A DNA stretch of 6,856 nucleotides from Lachnospiraceae bacterium UBA3772 (GCA_002371025.1 DFFQ01000036.1:1-6856); one strand, 5' to 3'; shown: positions 1 to 6,424, counted from the stretch's first letter. The notes: generated from the letters alone by a model not told the origin. Numbers and translations are program-made.

Positions 1-242
1 TTCAGGTAGGTCAGACAGGTAAGACTGTTCGTCCACACCTCTATTTCGCAATTGGTATTTCAGGTGCCATCCAGCACGTAGCTGGTATGGAAGAGTCTGA
101 TATCATCATTGCTATCAACAAGGATGAGACAGCTCCAATCTTCGACGTAGCTGATTACGGTATCGTTGGTGATTTAAATAAGATCGTTCCAGAACTTACA
201 AAGCAGATCATTGCTGCTAAGGCTGCTAAGTCAGAGAACTAA
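1..242 (+). CDS. etfA: Electron transfer flavoprotein subunit alpha, C-terminal fragment
   Basis: This is the 3' end of a gene that begins before the window; reading starts at base 3, gives 79 residues and ends at TAA 240-242. The fragment is the FAD-binding C-terminal domain of EtfA. It starts [11 protein letters not shown], continues through [13 protein letters not shown] and AGM, then [11 protein letters not shown] and ADYGIVGDL, and ends in a short Lys/Ala-rich helix. These are the signature blocks that hold the FAD adenine and pyrophosphate. With EtfB it forms the heterodimer that passes electrons from acyl-CoA dehydrogenases; in butyrate-forming Clostridia it usually pairs with butyryl-CoA dehydrogenase for electron bifurcation. 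That pathway role is inferred, because etfB and bcd would lie upstream, outside the window. All six lysines are AAG and no isoleucine is ATA, which suggests high expression. A strong terminator follows 21 bases after the stop. Confidence 0.95.
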   Translation, partial: QVGQTGKTVRPHLYFAIGISGAIQHVAGMEESDIIIAINKDETAPIFDVADYGIVGDLNKIVPELTKQIIAAKAAKSEN

Positions 243-263
243 TCTATAAAAAAGATTTTTCAG

Positions 264-298
264 GCCTCAGATGTTTTAAAACATCTGGGGCTTTTTTT
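264..298 (+). terminator. Rho-independent terminator of the etfA operon
   Basis: GCCTCAGATGTT (264-275) pairs with AACATCTGGGGC (280-291) through a TTAA loop (276-279). The 12-bp stem has one G-U pair. Seven T residues follow at 292-298. This is a textbook intrinsic terminator and closes the etf transcript. Confidence 0.93.
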
Positions 299-310
299 CG
301 TAGACAACGA

Positions 311-363
311 GCCAAGTGCCTATGTCTGTGCTTGCACAAAGGTATAGACATTTGGCGTTTTTT
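311..363 (+). terminator. Second, longer hairpin with T-run, tandem to the etfA terminator
   Basis: The arms 311-326 and 341-356 pair over 16 positions with one C-A mismatch (319/348) and three G-U pairs. Inside, TGTG (327-330) pairs with CACA (335-338) around a CTTG loop, leaving AA 339-340 unpaired. G and six T residues follow (357-363). The shape fits a back-up terminator that protects the mtnN-luxS promoter just downstream. Its length and imperfection would also fit a dispersed palindromic repeat that happens to end in T residues; sequence alone cannot decide. Confidence 0.65.
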
Positions 364-371
364 CAAATTTC

Positions 372-400
372 TTGATGGATTAAAGTAGTTGAGATATAAT
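372..400 (+). promoter_or_regulatory. Sigma-A promoter of mtnN-luxS
   Basis: The -35 box is TTGATG (372-377), the spacer is 17 bp, and the -10 box TATAAT (395-400) is perfect. Transcription should start near 407, giving a leader of about 46 bases to the mtnN start. No SAM or SAH riboswitch fold is apparent in this short leader. Confidence 0.85.
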
Positions 401-440
401 GTTATCGGTATGCCTAAAAGGGCGTAGAATAAGATTTTTT

Positions 441-446
441 AGGAGA
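441..446 (+). promoter_or_regulatory. Ribosome binding site that fixes the mtnN start
   Basis: AGGAGA lies 6 bases before ATG 453. The in-frame upstream ATG at 399 lies within the -10 box, so it cannot be on the main transcript and has no Shine-Dalgarno sequence. An upstream CTAAAA (414-419) could pair weakly with TTTTAG (437-442), touching the edge of this site. Confidence 0.85.
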
Positions 447-452
447 TTTATT

Positions 453-1145
453 ATGATAGGTATCATTGGTGCCATGGATAAAGAAGTAGAAGAACTTAAA
501 GCTTCAATGGATGCAGTAAGCGTTTTTGAGAAGGCAGGCATGGAATTCTACAATGGAATACTTGAAGGTAAGGGAGTTGTAATAGTAAGGTCAGGAGTTG
601 GTAAAGTAAATGCTGCAGCCTGCACACAGCTTCTTATTGATAAATTTAATCCGGATGTGATCGTAAATACTGGAATTGCTGGAAGTCTTGATGCAAAGAT
701 AAATATTGGCGATATAGTTCTTTCAACTGATGCCTTGGAACATGATATGGATGTAACAGGTCTTGGATATAAGAAAGGTATTATTCCTGATCAGGATGTA
801 TCGATCTTTGTTGCTGATGAAAAAATAAGAAAGATAGCAAAAGAATCCTGCGAAAAAGTTAATACAGATATTGCTGTTTTTGAAGGAAGAGTAGTAAGCG
901 GAGATCAGTTCATTTCCGGAAGAGAAAAGAAAGATGAGATAAAGAAAGAATTTGATGGTCTTTGTACAGAGATGGAAGGTGCTTCCATTGCCCATGTTTC
1001 ATATCTTAACAATGTGCCATTTCTTATTATAAGAGCTATATCAGATAAGGCTGATGATTCCGCAAATGAGGATTATCCTTCATTTCAGAAGAAGGCTATA
1101 AAACATAGCGTGTCCCTGGTAAAAGAAATGATAAAGAATATGTAA
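453..1145 (+). CDS. mtnN: 5'-methylthioadenosine/S-adenosylhomocysteine nucleosidase
   Basis: This cytosolic enzyme (MTAN, Pfs) hydrolyses S-adenosylhomocysteine to adenine plus S-ribosylhomocysteine, and methylthioadenosine to adenine plus methylthioribose. The 230-residue length matches the family (E. coli 232). It opens with MIGIIGAMDKEVEEL, where E11 corresponds to catalytic Glu12 of E. coli. Next come RSGVGKVNAA (about 46-55) and NTGIAGSL (72-79), the phosphorylase-fold glycine loops. VSGDQFI (148-154) lines the purine pocket. EMEGAS (173-178) supplies the ribose-binding and catalytic glutamates. RAISD (194-198) ends in D198, the acid that protonates adenine N7. All key residues are present. 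The start is set by AGGAGA six bases upstream, as an earlier ATG (399) lies in the -10 box. luxS, its direct pathway partner, begins 29 bases after the stop and should share the transcript. ATA and AAA codons are much commoner than in tig or etfA, suggesting moderate expression. Confidence 0.96.
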   Translation: MIGIIGAMDKEVEELKASMDAVSVFEKAGMEFYNGILEGKGVVIVRSGVGKVNAAACTQLLIDKFNPDVIVNTGIAGSLDAKINIGDIVLSTDALEHDMDVTGLGYKKGIIPDQDVSIFVADEKIRKIAKESCEKVNTDIAVFEGRVVSGDQFISGREKKDEIKKEFDGLCTEMEGASIAHVSYLNNVPFLIIRAISDKADDSANEDYPSFQKKAIKHSVSLVKEMIKNM

Positions 1146-1174
1146 CTTTAAAGATAGATTTAAAGGAGTATTAA

Positions 1175-1651
1175 ATGGAGAAGATAGCAAGTTTTACTGT
1201 TGATCATCTTAAATTAAAAACCGGCCTTTATGTTTCAAGAAAAGATAAGGTTGGAAATGAGACATTAACTACATTTGATCTTAGAATGACAAGACCAAAT
1301 TTTGAACCTGTAATGAATACTGCTGAAATTCATACATTGGAACATTTGGGGGCAACCTTTCTTAGAAATGATCCTGAGTGGAAAGATAAAGTAATCTACT
1401 TTGGACCAATGGGATGCAGAACCGGTTTTTACATGGTTTTAGCAGGGGACCTTTCTTCAAGGGATGTGCTGGATCTTGTAACAAGACTCTTTAAATTCTG
1501 TGCGGAATTTGAGGGTGAAATACCTGGACAGGCAGCAAAGGATTGCGGAAATTATCTTGATATGAATCTTGATATGGCGAAATACAGGGCGTCTAATTAT
1601 CTTGATGTACTTATGAATATCACTGAAGACAGGCTCGCTTATCAGGATTAA
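1175..1651 (+). CDS. luxS: S-ribosylhomocysteine lyase (AI-2 synthase)
   Basis: LuxS cleaves S-ribosylhomocysteine to homocysteine and 4,5-dihydroxy-2,3-pentanedione, which cyclises to autoinducer-2. The 158 residues fit the usual 150-170. The metal site is complete: HTLEH (53-57) gives H53 and H57 as ligands with E56 as catalytic glutamate, and C124 in the KDCGNY block (123-127) is the third ligand. GCRTGFY (80-86) carries the catalytic cysteine C81, equivalent to Cys84 of B. subtilis. The N-terminal FTVDHLKLKTG and the FDLRMTRPN segment (about 34-42) are family hallmarks for substrate binding. AAAGGAG (1162-1168) stands 6 bases before ATG 1175. It follows mtnN, which makes its substrate, in one short operon. 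Whether the AI-2 serves signalling or only recycling cannot be told here; no AI-2 receptor or importer is in the window. Confidence 0.97.
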   Translation: MEKIASFTVDHLKLKTGLYVSRKDKVGNETLTTFDLRMTRPNFEPVMNTAEIHTLEHLGATFLRNDPEWKDKVIYFGPMGCRTGFYMVLAGDLSSRDVLDLVTRLFKFCAEFEGEIPGQAAKDCGNYLDMNLDMAKYRASNYLDVLMNITEDRLAYQD

Positions 1652-1658
1652 GTAATAG

Positions 1659-1705
1659 GAAAGACTAGGAAATGAGCCGTTTATCGTTAAAAATTCTAGA
1701 CTTTC
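1659..1705 (+). repeat. Imperfect inverted repeat after luxS
   Basis: GAAAG, CTAG and AA (1659-1671) pair with TT, CTAG and CTTTC (1694-1705), interrupted by one A-A mismatch and one bulged G. The loop is about 22 bases and no T-run follows, so it is not a convincing intrinsic terminator. The right arm overlaps the proposed -35 box of tig. It could weakly end luxS transcription or be a protein site; low certainty. Confidence 0.35.
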
Positions 1706-1725
1706 ACATTAAGATATGTTATTAT
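1697..1725 (+). promoter_or_regulatory. Probable sigma-A promoter of the tig-clpP-clpX-engB block
   Basis: TAGACT (1697-1702, four of six matches to TTGACA) and TATTAT (1720-1725, five of six) are separated by 17 bp. Transcription would start near 1732, leaving a leader of about 60 bases. It is the best-spaced pair in the luxS-tig gap, but the -35 is weak. Confidence 0.5.
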
Positions 1726-1748
1726 GTTAGAACTAGTGCGTAAATGTT

Positions 1749-1770
1749 CATTGCACCAAAGTAGGCAATG
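1749..1770 (+). promoter_or_regulatory. Small hairpin in the tig leader, next to the ribosome binding site
   Basis: CATTGC (1749-1754) pairs with GCAATG (1765-1770) around a 10-base loop. TTTT and then the strong AAGGAGG (1775-1781) follow directly. An alternative pairing GTGC (1736-1739) with GCAC (1753-1756) would exclude it. This may be a weak attenuator or translation modulator; the stem is short. Confidence 0.3.
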
Positions 1771-1791
1771 TTTTAAGGAGGAAATAATAAA

Positions 1792-3108
1792 ATGAGTTTT
1801 ACAGTTGAGAAGTTAGAAGGCAGCATGGCTGAACTTACAATCACAGTTCCTGCAGCAGATTTTGATGCAGCAATTAAGGAAGCTTACCAGAAGAATAAGG
1901 GAAGATTCCAGCTTAACGGATTCCGTAAGGGAAAAGTTCCTATGGCTGTAGTTGAAAAAGTTTACGGAACAGAAGTATTCTTTGAAGACGCTGCTAATGA
2001 CCTTATCAACAAGACATATCCTGAAGAGTCAGAGAATTGTGAGTTAGATATCACATCAAGACCTGAAATTTCAGTAGAGCAGATTGGCAAGGGTAAAGAT
2101 TTTATCTACAAGGCTAAGGTTGCTGTTAAGCCAGAATTCACACTTGGTGAGTATAAGGGAATTGAAGTTGAGAAGCAGGACGTTACTGTAACTGACGAAG
2201 AAGTTGATGCTGAGATTAAAAAGGCTCAGAAGGAAAACGGACGTAAGGTTGAAGTTACAGACAGAGCGGCTAAGCTTGAAGATGAAGTAAAGATCGACTT
2301 CGAAGGTTTCGTTGATGCAGAAGCTTTTGAAGGTGGTAAGGGTAAGGATTACAGCCTCACACTTGGATCACATTCATTCATTGATACATTTGAAGATCAG
2401 ATCGTTGGAAAGAACGTTGGTGATGAGTTCGACGTTAATGTTACTTTCCCAGAAGATTATCAGGCAGAGAATCTTAAGGGTAAGCCAGCAGTATTTAAGG
2501 TTAAGCTTAATAAGATCACAGAGACAGTTCTTCCTGAATTAAATGATGAGTTTGCATCAGATGTTTCAGCTTTTGATACATTTGAAGAATATAAGCTTGA
2601 TACAAGAAAGACTCTTGAATTAAGAAAGAAAGATGCAGCTGAGAGAGCTAAAGAAGCAGCTGTTCTTAACAAGCTTATCGAAGTAACAGAAATTGATATT
2701 CCTGAACCAATGATCGAGTTACAGCAGGAGAGAATCCTTGATGATTTCGATCAGAGACTTCGTTACCAGGGTGTAACACTTGAGCAGTACTTAAATATGG
2801 CTAAGATGGATAAGAACGTTATGATGGAGCAGGTTAAGCCTGAAGCTATCCAGAGAATCAAGTCAGCTCTTATCATTGAAGCTGTTGCTAAGGCAGAAGG
2901 TGTAGATGCATCTGATGAAGAAGTTGATGCAGAAGTTCAGAAGATAGCTGATCAGTACCAGCTCGAGATTGAAAAGTTCAAGGAACTTGCAGGCGAGAAG
3001 GAAGTTGAAGCTATTAAGGAACAGGTAAAGAATCAGAAGGCTATTAAGATTCTTGCAGAGAATGCTAAAGAAGTAGAAGCTGCAAAGAAGGAAGAGTCTG
3101 ATAAATAA
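1792..3108 (+). CDS. tig: Trigger factor, ribosome-associated chaperone and prolyl isomerase
   Basis: Trigger factor docks beside the ribosomal exit tunnel and shields nascent chains. The 438 residues match the usual 430-450. The three expected domains are visible. The N-terminal ribosome-binding domain carries the signature loop GFRKGKVP (43-50), which contacts protein L23. A FKBP-type peptidyl-prolyl isomerase domain spans about 158-242, with VKIDFEGFVD, the GSHSFIDTFEDQIVG block and a closing AVFKVKLNKI strand. A long helical SurA-like chaperone domain (about 243-425) ends in a charged Glu/Lys tail. The start follows AAGGAGG by 10 bases. Codon choice is strongly biased (AAG, GTT, CTT, GCT), as expected for an abundant protein. 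It heads the clpP-clpX-engB block, and the 33-base gap to clpP implies co-transcription. Confidence 0.97.
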   Translation: MSFTVEKLEGSMAELTITVPAADFDAAIKEAYQKNKGRFQLNGFRKGKVPMAVVEKVYGTEVFFEDAANDLINKTYPEESENCELDITSRPEISVEQIGKGKDFIYKAKVAVKPEFTLGEYKGIEVEKQDVTVTDEEVDAEIKKAQKENGRKVEVTDRAAKLEDEVKIDFEGFVDAEAFEGGKGKDYSLTLGSHSFIDTFEDQIVGKNVGDEFDVNVTFPEDYQAENLKGKPAVFKVKLNKITETVLPELNDEFASDVSAFDTFEEYKLDTRKTLELRKKDAAERAKEAAVLNKLIEVTEIDIPEPMIELQQERILDDFDQRLRYQGVTLEQYLNMAKMDKNVMMEQVKPEAIQRIKSALIIEAVAKAEGVDASDEEVDAEVQKIADQYQLEIEKFKELAGEKEVEAIKEQVKNQKAIKILAENAKEVEAAKKEESDK

Positions 3109-3112
3109 TCAG

Positions 3113-3138
3113 TCTCTAAATCGAAAGAGAGGTTTTTT
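3113..3138 (+). promoter_or_regulatory. Weak hairpin over the clpP ribosome binding site
   Basis: TCTCT (3113-3117) can pair with AGAGA (3126-3130) around an 8-base loop. The right arm is most of the clpP Shine-Dalgarno GAGAGG (3127-3132), and six T residues follow. It could lower clpP translation or act as a leaky terminator, but five A/T-rich pairs are marginal. Confidence 0.25.
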
Positions 3139-3141
3139 GAT

Positions 3142-3726
3142 ATGGCATTAGTGCCTACAGTCATTGAAACAAGTAGTAGGGGTGAGAGAGCATATGATAT
3201 ATACTCAAGACTCCTTAAAGAAAGAATTATATTCCTTGGGGATGAAGTAAATGATGTAACAGCAAGTCTTGTTGTAGCTCAGCTTCTTTTCCTTGAATCA
3301 GAAGATTCAACTAAGGATATTAACCTTTATATAAACAGTCCTGGAGGATCAGTTACTGCAGGAATGGCAATATACGACACAATGAACTACATCAAGTGTG
3401 ATGTTTCAACTATTTGTGTTGGTATGGCAGCTAGTATGGGAGCGTTTCTTCTTAGCGGTGGCGCTAAGGGAAAGAGATTCGCTCTTCCAAATGCAGAGAT
3501 CATGATCCATCAGCCACTTGGCGGTATGCAGGGCCAGGCAACTGATATGCAGATTGCTGCTGAACATATTCAGCGTACAAAACATACTCTTTATCAGATC
3601 ATGGCAGATAACTGCGGTAAGTCATATGAAGAGATTGCTGCTGACTGCGAGCGTGATAACTGGAAGTCAGCTACTGAAGCTATGGAATATGGGCTTATTG
3701 ATAAGGTTGTAACAAATAGAAAATAA
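3142..3726 (+). CDS. clpP: ATP-dependent Clp protease proteolytic subunit ClpP
   Basis: ClpP is the serine peptidase (family S14) that forms a double seven-membered ring and degrades proteins fed by ClpX or other Clp ATPases. The 194 residues match the family. The catalytic triad is complete: S98 in [12 protein letters not shown]123 in MIHQPLGG and D172 in ERDNW. The oxyanion segment SPGGSVTAG (66-74) and the handle region [13 protein letters not shown] (131-143) are intact. The protein begins [10 protein letters not shown], the short N-terminal form with no long propeptide. GAGAGG lies 9 bases before ATG 3142. clpX starts 69 bases after the stop, so protease and unfoldase are made together, although a hairpin separates them. 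The upstream partner tig suggests a shared folding and degradation transcript. Confidence 0.97.
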   Translation: MALVPTVIETSSRGERAYDIYSRLLKERIIFLGDEVNDVTASLVVAQLLFLESEDSTKDINLYINSPGGSVTAGMAIYDTMNYIKCDVSTICVGMAASMGAFLLSGGAKGKRFALPNAEIMIHQPLGGMQGQATDMQIAAEHIQRTKHTLYQIMADNCGKSYEEIAADCERDNWKSATEAMEYGLIDKVVTNRK

Positions 3727-3739
3727 TTATTATTTGAGG

Positions 3740-3761
3740 CCCGCAAATTCTTTTTTGCGGG
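3740..3761 (+). terminator. Intercistronic hairpin between clpP and clpX, possible partial terminator
   Basis: CCCGCAAA (3740-3747) pairs perfectly with TTTGCGGG (3754-3761) around a TTCTTT loop. The following tract is TTTCTCTAT, a broken T-run, so termination is probably partial. It may set the clpP:clpX ratio or stabilise the clpP message 3' end. Confidence 0.6.
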
Positions 3762-3763
3762 TT

Positions 3764-3780
3764 TCTCTATATAATAGAGA
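3764..3780 (+). repeat. Second small inverted repeat before clpX
   Basis: TCTCTAT (3764-3770) and ATAGAGA (3774-3780) form a perfect 7-bp stem around ATA, two bases after the previous hairpin and five bases before the clpX Shine-Dalgarno GAGGG (3785-3789). The centre contains TATAAT (3770-3775), but there is no good -35 at the right distance, so a promoter is doubtful. Confidence 0.4.
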
Positions 3781-3795
3781 AGACGAGGGTTTATT

Positions 3796-5127
3796 ATGGC
3801 AGAACATACACAGGAAAAGGGCAAACAGTTAAAATGCTCTTTCTGCGGTAGAGCACAGGATGAGGTTCATAAGCTTATTCAGGGACCTAATGTATACATT
3901 TGTGATGAATGTATCAGACTTTGCATGGATATTGTTGATCAGGAATTCTCAAGGGAAGAACTTGAGACAGAGATTAATCTTCTTAAACCAAAGGAGATTA
4001 AGCAATTCCTGGATGAATATGTTATTGGACAAGACGAAGCGAAGAAAGTACTTTCTGTTGCTGTTTATAATCATTATAAGAGAATACTTGCAAACAGAAC
4101 TCTTGATGATGTAGAACTTCAGAAGAGTAATATCATTATGGCTGGACCTACTGGTTCAGGTAAGACTTATCTTGCTCAGACACTTGCAAAGCTTCTCAAT
4201 GTACCATTTGCAATCGCAGATGCTACAACACTTACAGAAGCTGGTTATGTAGGTGAAGACGTAGAAAATATCCTTCTTAAACTTCTTCAGGCGGCTGATT
4301 TTGATGTAGAACGTGCTGAAAAAGGTATAATTTATATTGATGAGATAGATAAGATCACAAAGAAATCAGAAAATGTATCTATTACCAGAGATGTTTCTGG
4401 TGAAGGTGTTCAGCAGGCGCTTCTTAAAATCATTGAAGGTACTATTGCGTCAGTTCCTCCTCAGGGTGGACGTAAGCATCCACAGCAGGAATTCATTCCA
4501 ATGGATACAACAAATATCCTGTTTATCTGCGGCGGAGCATTTGAAGGTCTTGATAAGATAATTGAGAATCGTGTTGGTAAGAAATCTATTGGATTTAATG
4601 CTGACATTGAAGATAAGAAGATTGGCGATAACCAGGGCGAAGTATTAAAACATATAGAACCTCAGGATTTTGTTAAGTTTGGTATTATCCCTGAATTTGT
4701 AGGCCGTTTACCAGTTGTGGTTACGCTTGATCAGCTGGATGAGGATACTCTTGTTAATATTCTTACAAAGCCTAAGAATTCACTTGTTAAGCAGTATGAA
4801 AAGATGCTGGATCTTGATGGCGTTAAGCTTAATTTTACAGAGGATGCCCTTAAAGCTGTGGCACATCTTGCAACTGTAAGAAATACAGGAGCCAGAGGAC
4901 TTCGTGCCATTATGGAAAAGACAATGCTTAATATCATGTATGAGATTCCATCTGATGAAACCATTGATAGCTGCCTTGTAACAGAGGATACGGTTTTAAA
5001 TGGTTCTGACCCTGAAGTAACACGTTTTGATGAGGAACCACAGGAGGTTCCAAAGAAACAAAAGGGAAAGAAAAAAGGTAATGTATCAGAAATAATTGGT
5101 GCTGATGAAGAGGACGTGACAGCGTAA
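3796..5127 (+). CDS. clpX: ATP-dependent Clp protease ATP-binding subunit ClpX
   Basis: ClpX is a hexameric AAA+ unfoldase that recognises tagged proteins, such as ssrA-tagged chains, and threads them into ClpP. At 443 residues it is slightly longer than E. coli ClpX (424). The N-terminal zinc-binding domain has C14, C17, C36 and C39. The AAA+ core shows Walker A GPTGSGKT (117-124), pore-1 loop GYVG (150-153), Walker B with IIYIDEID (178-185), the RKH pore loop (226-228), the ClpP-docking IGF loop (265-267) and sensor-2 GARGLR (365-370). All functional motifs are intact. The extra length is a charged C-terminal tail (about 412-443), lysine-rich then acidic. GAGGG six bases upstream supports ATG 3796. 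The stop overlaps the engB start by one base (TAATG), implying translational coupling. Confidence 0.97.
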   Translation: MAEHTQEKGKQLKCSFCGRAQDEVHKLIQGPNVYICDECIRLCMDIVDQEFSREELETEINLLKPKEIKQFLDEYVIGQDEAKKVLSVAVYNHYKRILANRTLDDVELQKSNIIMAGPTGSGKTYLAQTLAKLLNVPFAIADATTLTEAGYVGEDVENILLKLLQAADFDVERAEKGIIYIDEIDKITKKSENVSITRDVSGEGVQQALLKIIEGTIASVPPQGGRKHPQQEFIPMDTTNILFICGGAFEGLDKIIENRVGKKSIGFNADIEDKKIGDNQGEVLKHIEPQDFVKFGIIPEFVGRLPVVVTLDQLDEDTLVNILTKPKNSLVKQYEKMLDLDGVKLNFTEDALKAVAHLATVRNTGARGLRAIMEKTMLNIMYEIPSDETIDSCLVTEDTVLNGSDPEVTRFDEEPQEVPKKQKGKKKGNVSEIIGADEEDVTA

Positions 5128-5708
5128 TGATTATAAAGAATTCTGAATTGGAAACAGTTTGCGGTATAACAAGTAAATTTCCTGTCCATGATGAAGTTGA
5201 GATAGCATTTGCGGGCAAATCTAATGTTGGTAAATCATCTCTTATCAATGGACTTATGAATAGAAAGAATCTGGCTAGAACTTCAGCTCAGCCAGGTAAG
5301 ACTCAGACTGTTAATTTTTATAAGATAAATAATGAATTCTATTTTGTAGATCTTCCGGGCTATGGATATGCAAAAGTATCCGAGGAAGAAAAGGTAAAGT
5401 GGGGAAGGATGATAGAGAACTATCTTCGTACTTCAGAGACTTTAAAACAGGTATTTCTTCTTATAGATATAAGGCATGAGCCTGGCGAAAATGACGTTCT
5501 AATGTATGACTGGATCAAGTCTAATGGTTTTGAACCAGTTATTATAGCTACAAAGCTTGATAAGATAAAAAGAAGTCAGATCCAGAAATGTATATCTCTT
5601 ATCAGAAAAAAATTAAAGCTTTCAGCTGAAAGTATCATAATTCCTTATTCTGCTGTAACAAAGCAGGGAAGGGATGAGATCCTTGACCTTATAGAAAAGA
5701 CATTATAA
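5127..5708 (+). CDS. engB: Ribosome biogenesis GTP-binding protein EngB/YsxC
   Basis: EngB (YsxC, YihA) is a TRAFAC GTPase needed for late assembly of the 50S ribosomal subunit. The 193 residues match the family (about 195-210). GTPase motifs appear in order: G1 GKSNVGKS (30-37), the G2 region with PGKTQT (56-61), G3 DLPGYG (75-80), G4 TKLD (142-145) and G5 SA (175-176). The family-typical RTSAQPGKTQT and FVDLPGYGYA stretches are intact. The start codon shares its A with the clpX stop; AGAGGA (5109-5114) inside clpX, 12 bases upstream, is a loosely spaced ribosome binding site, so re-initiation after clpX is likely. ATA and AAA codons are frequent, unlike tig. It closes the operon, followed at once by a bidirectional terminator. 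A lon gene often sits between clpX and engB in related Firmicutes but is absent here. Confidence 0.96.
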   Translation: MIIKNSELETVCGITSKFPVHDEVEIAFAGKSNVGKSSLINGLMNRKNLARTSAQPGKTQTVNFYKINNEFYFVDLPGYGYAKVSEEEKVKWGRMIENYLRTSETLKQVFLLIDIRHEPGENDVLMYDWIKSNGFEPVIIATKLDKIKRSQIQKCISLIRKKLKLSAESIIIPYSAVTKQGRDEILDLIEKTL

Positions 5709-5715
5709 AACCATT

Positions 5716-5800
5716 CCTAATACAATAAGGACGAAAAAAGACTCCTTCCGAAGGGCATTCAGGCCGCTGGAGGGAGTCTTTTTTCGTCCATTGTATTTGG
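5716..5800. terminator. Bidirectional terminator and long palindrome between convergent genes
   Basis: The core stem pairs GACTCCTTCC (5740-5749) with GGAGGGAGTC (5769-5778), with one G-U pair on the + strand. A-runs on the left and T-runs on the right (5733-5739, 5779-5784) give each strand a terminal U-tract. The pairing continues outward perfectly through GGACG/CGTCC, skips AA (5727-5728), resumes with AATACAAT/ATTGTATT, and ends with CC/GG beyond one T-T mismatch. About 31 pairs surround a 19-base loop. It serves engB on the + strand and the gene ending at 5819 on the - strand. Confidence 0.92.
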
Positions 5801-5818
5801 ATGTTGTTCTTTAGTTGA

Positions 5819-6421
5819 TTAATCTGTATTGTCGGTTCCTTCGTTACTGGTATTTACTTCATTAATGATATTTTCTTCATTGATGATATCGGAATGATTA
5901 TTGTCAGCGCATAACTTCTGAGCCACAAAAGTATAAATGCTGGAACTTGCATCTCTCCAATTGTCACAGGCTTTTTTTGCTGTCTGTTCATCTAAAACAG
6001 CAATCTTAATATTGAATAAGGTGTCTTTCTTTTCTTTAACAAATCCTTCAACAATAAATTCTCCTGGGATTGAGCTTGGGTAATAATCAGCATAAGTCTG
6101 AGACTCATATTTCAGTTTGATCTTTTCTGTTTTGAAATAATCCAAAACATCCTTTTTAATAAGATCAGGAATTCTGTTTTCGAAGAAGAGCAGTGCATCC
6201 TCACCGGCGTTTGTGATTTTATAGTGAGGTATCTTTCTTATTGTATCAACAGAAATGAATTCTTTTAAAAGTAATTCTTCGAGCGTGTTATAAACGGTGA
6301 AATAATTAGTATAACCTTTTTCTGTGATAAAGTTTACTATCTGCTCATTTGTAAGCATATATTCATTTACACGATCAAGCATGTATAGAATTATCAGTTT
6401 ATATAGAAAATTATTTTCCAT
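5819..6421 (-). CDS. DUF4364 family protein, winged-helix-like
   Basis: The 200-residue product resembles the DUF4364 family of Clostridia, whose biochemical function is not established as far as I know. Residues 1-80 have the layout of a winged-helix fold: helix FLYKLIILYMLDRV, then LTNEQIVNFITEKGYTNYF as a second helix pair, VYNTLEELLLKEFI as recognition-like helix, and HYKITNAGEDALLFF as wing plus helix, reminiscent of PadR- or MarR-like proteins. Residues about 85-165 form a mixed region with strand-rich FIVEGFVKEKKDTLFNIKIAVLD cut by charged loops. The last 30 residues are an Asn/Glu/Asp tail with an (N/D)IINE repeat. There is no signal peptide or membrane segment. ATG 6421 is chosen because GGAGGA (6425-6430) lies just upstream; a TTG at 6463 would put that site inside the gene. 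It diverges from the rho-like gene. Family assignment is from memory of sequence style. Confidence 0.72.
   Translation of the reverse strand: MENNFLYKLIILYMLDRVNEYMLTNEQIVNFITEKGYTNYFTVYNTLEELLLKEFISVDTIRKIPHYKITNAGEDALLFFENRIPDLIKKDVLDYFKTEKIKLKYESQTYADYYPSSIPGEFIVEGFVKEKKDTLFNIKIAVLDEQTAKKACDNWRDASSSIYTFVAQKLCADNNHSDIINEENIINEVNTSNEGTDNTD
5857..5889 (-). repeat. Short tandem near-repeat in the 3' end of the DUF4364 gene
   Basis: CTTCATTAATGATAT (5857-5871) and CTTCATTGATGATAT (5875-5889) match at 14 of 15 positions with an 18-base period. They encode the adjacent DIINEE and NIINEV hexapeptides in the acidic tail, probably a small in-frame duplication. Confidence 0.6.
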
Positions 6422-6424
6422 GGG

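Noticed and set aside
399..452. An 18-residue N-terminal extension of mtnN from ATG 399
   Set aside because: The codon lies within the TATAAT box, has no Shine-Dalgarno sequence, and the family starts at MIGIIGAM, which has AGGAGA six bases upstream.
401..452. SAM or SAH riboswitch ahead of mtnN-luxS
   Set aside because: The leader is only about 46 bases and shows no multi-helix fold or expression-platform terminator.
723..995. Minus-strand 90-codon open frame inside mtnN
   Set aside because: It lies wholly opposite a well-supported enzyme gene, has no recognisable domain and no clear ribosome binding site.
2312..2672. Overlapping open frames within tig on both strands
   Set aside because: They are shadow frames of the trigger-factor gene with low-complexity products and no initiation signals.
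3770..3775. TATAAT before clpX as an internal promoter
   Set aside because: No acceptable -35 box lies 16-18 bp upstream, and the hexamer is part of a perfect small palindrome.
4731..5248. Two minus-strand open frames opposite the clpX end and engB start
   Set aside because: Ser/Leu-rich translations typical of antisense frames of biased coding sequence; both are covered by conserved genes on the plus strand.
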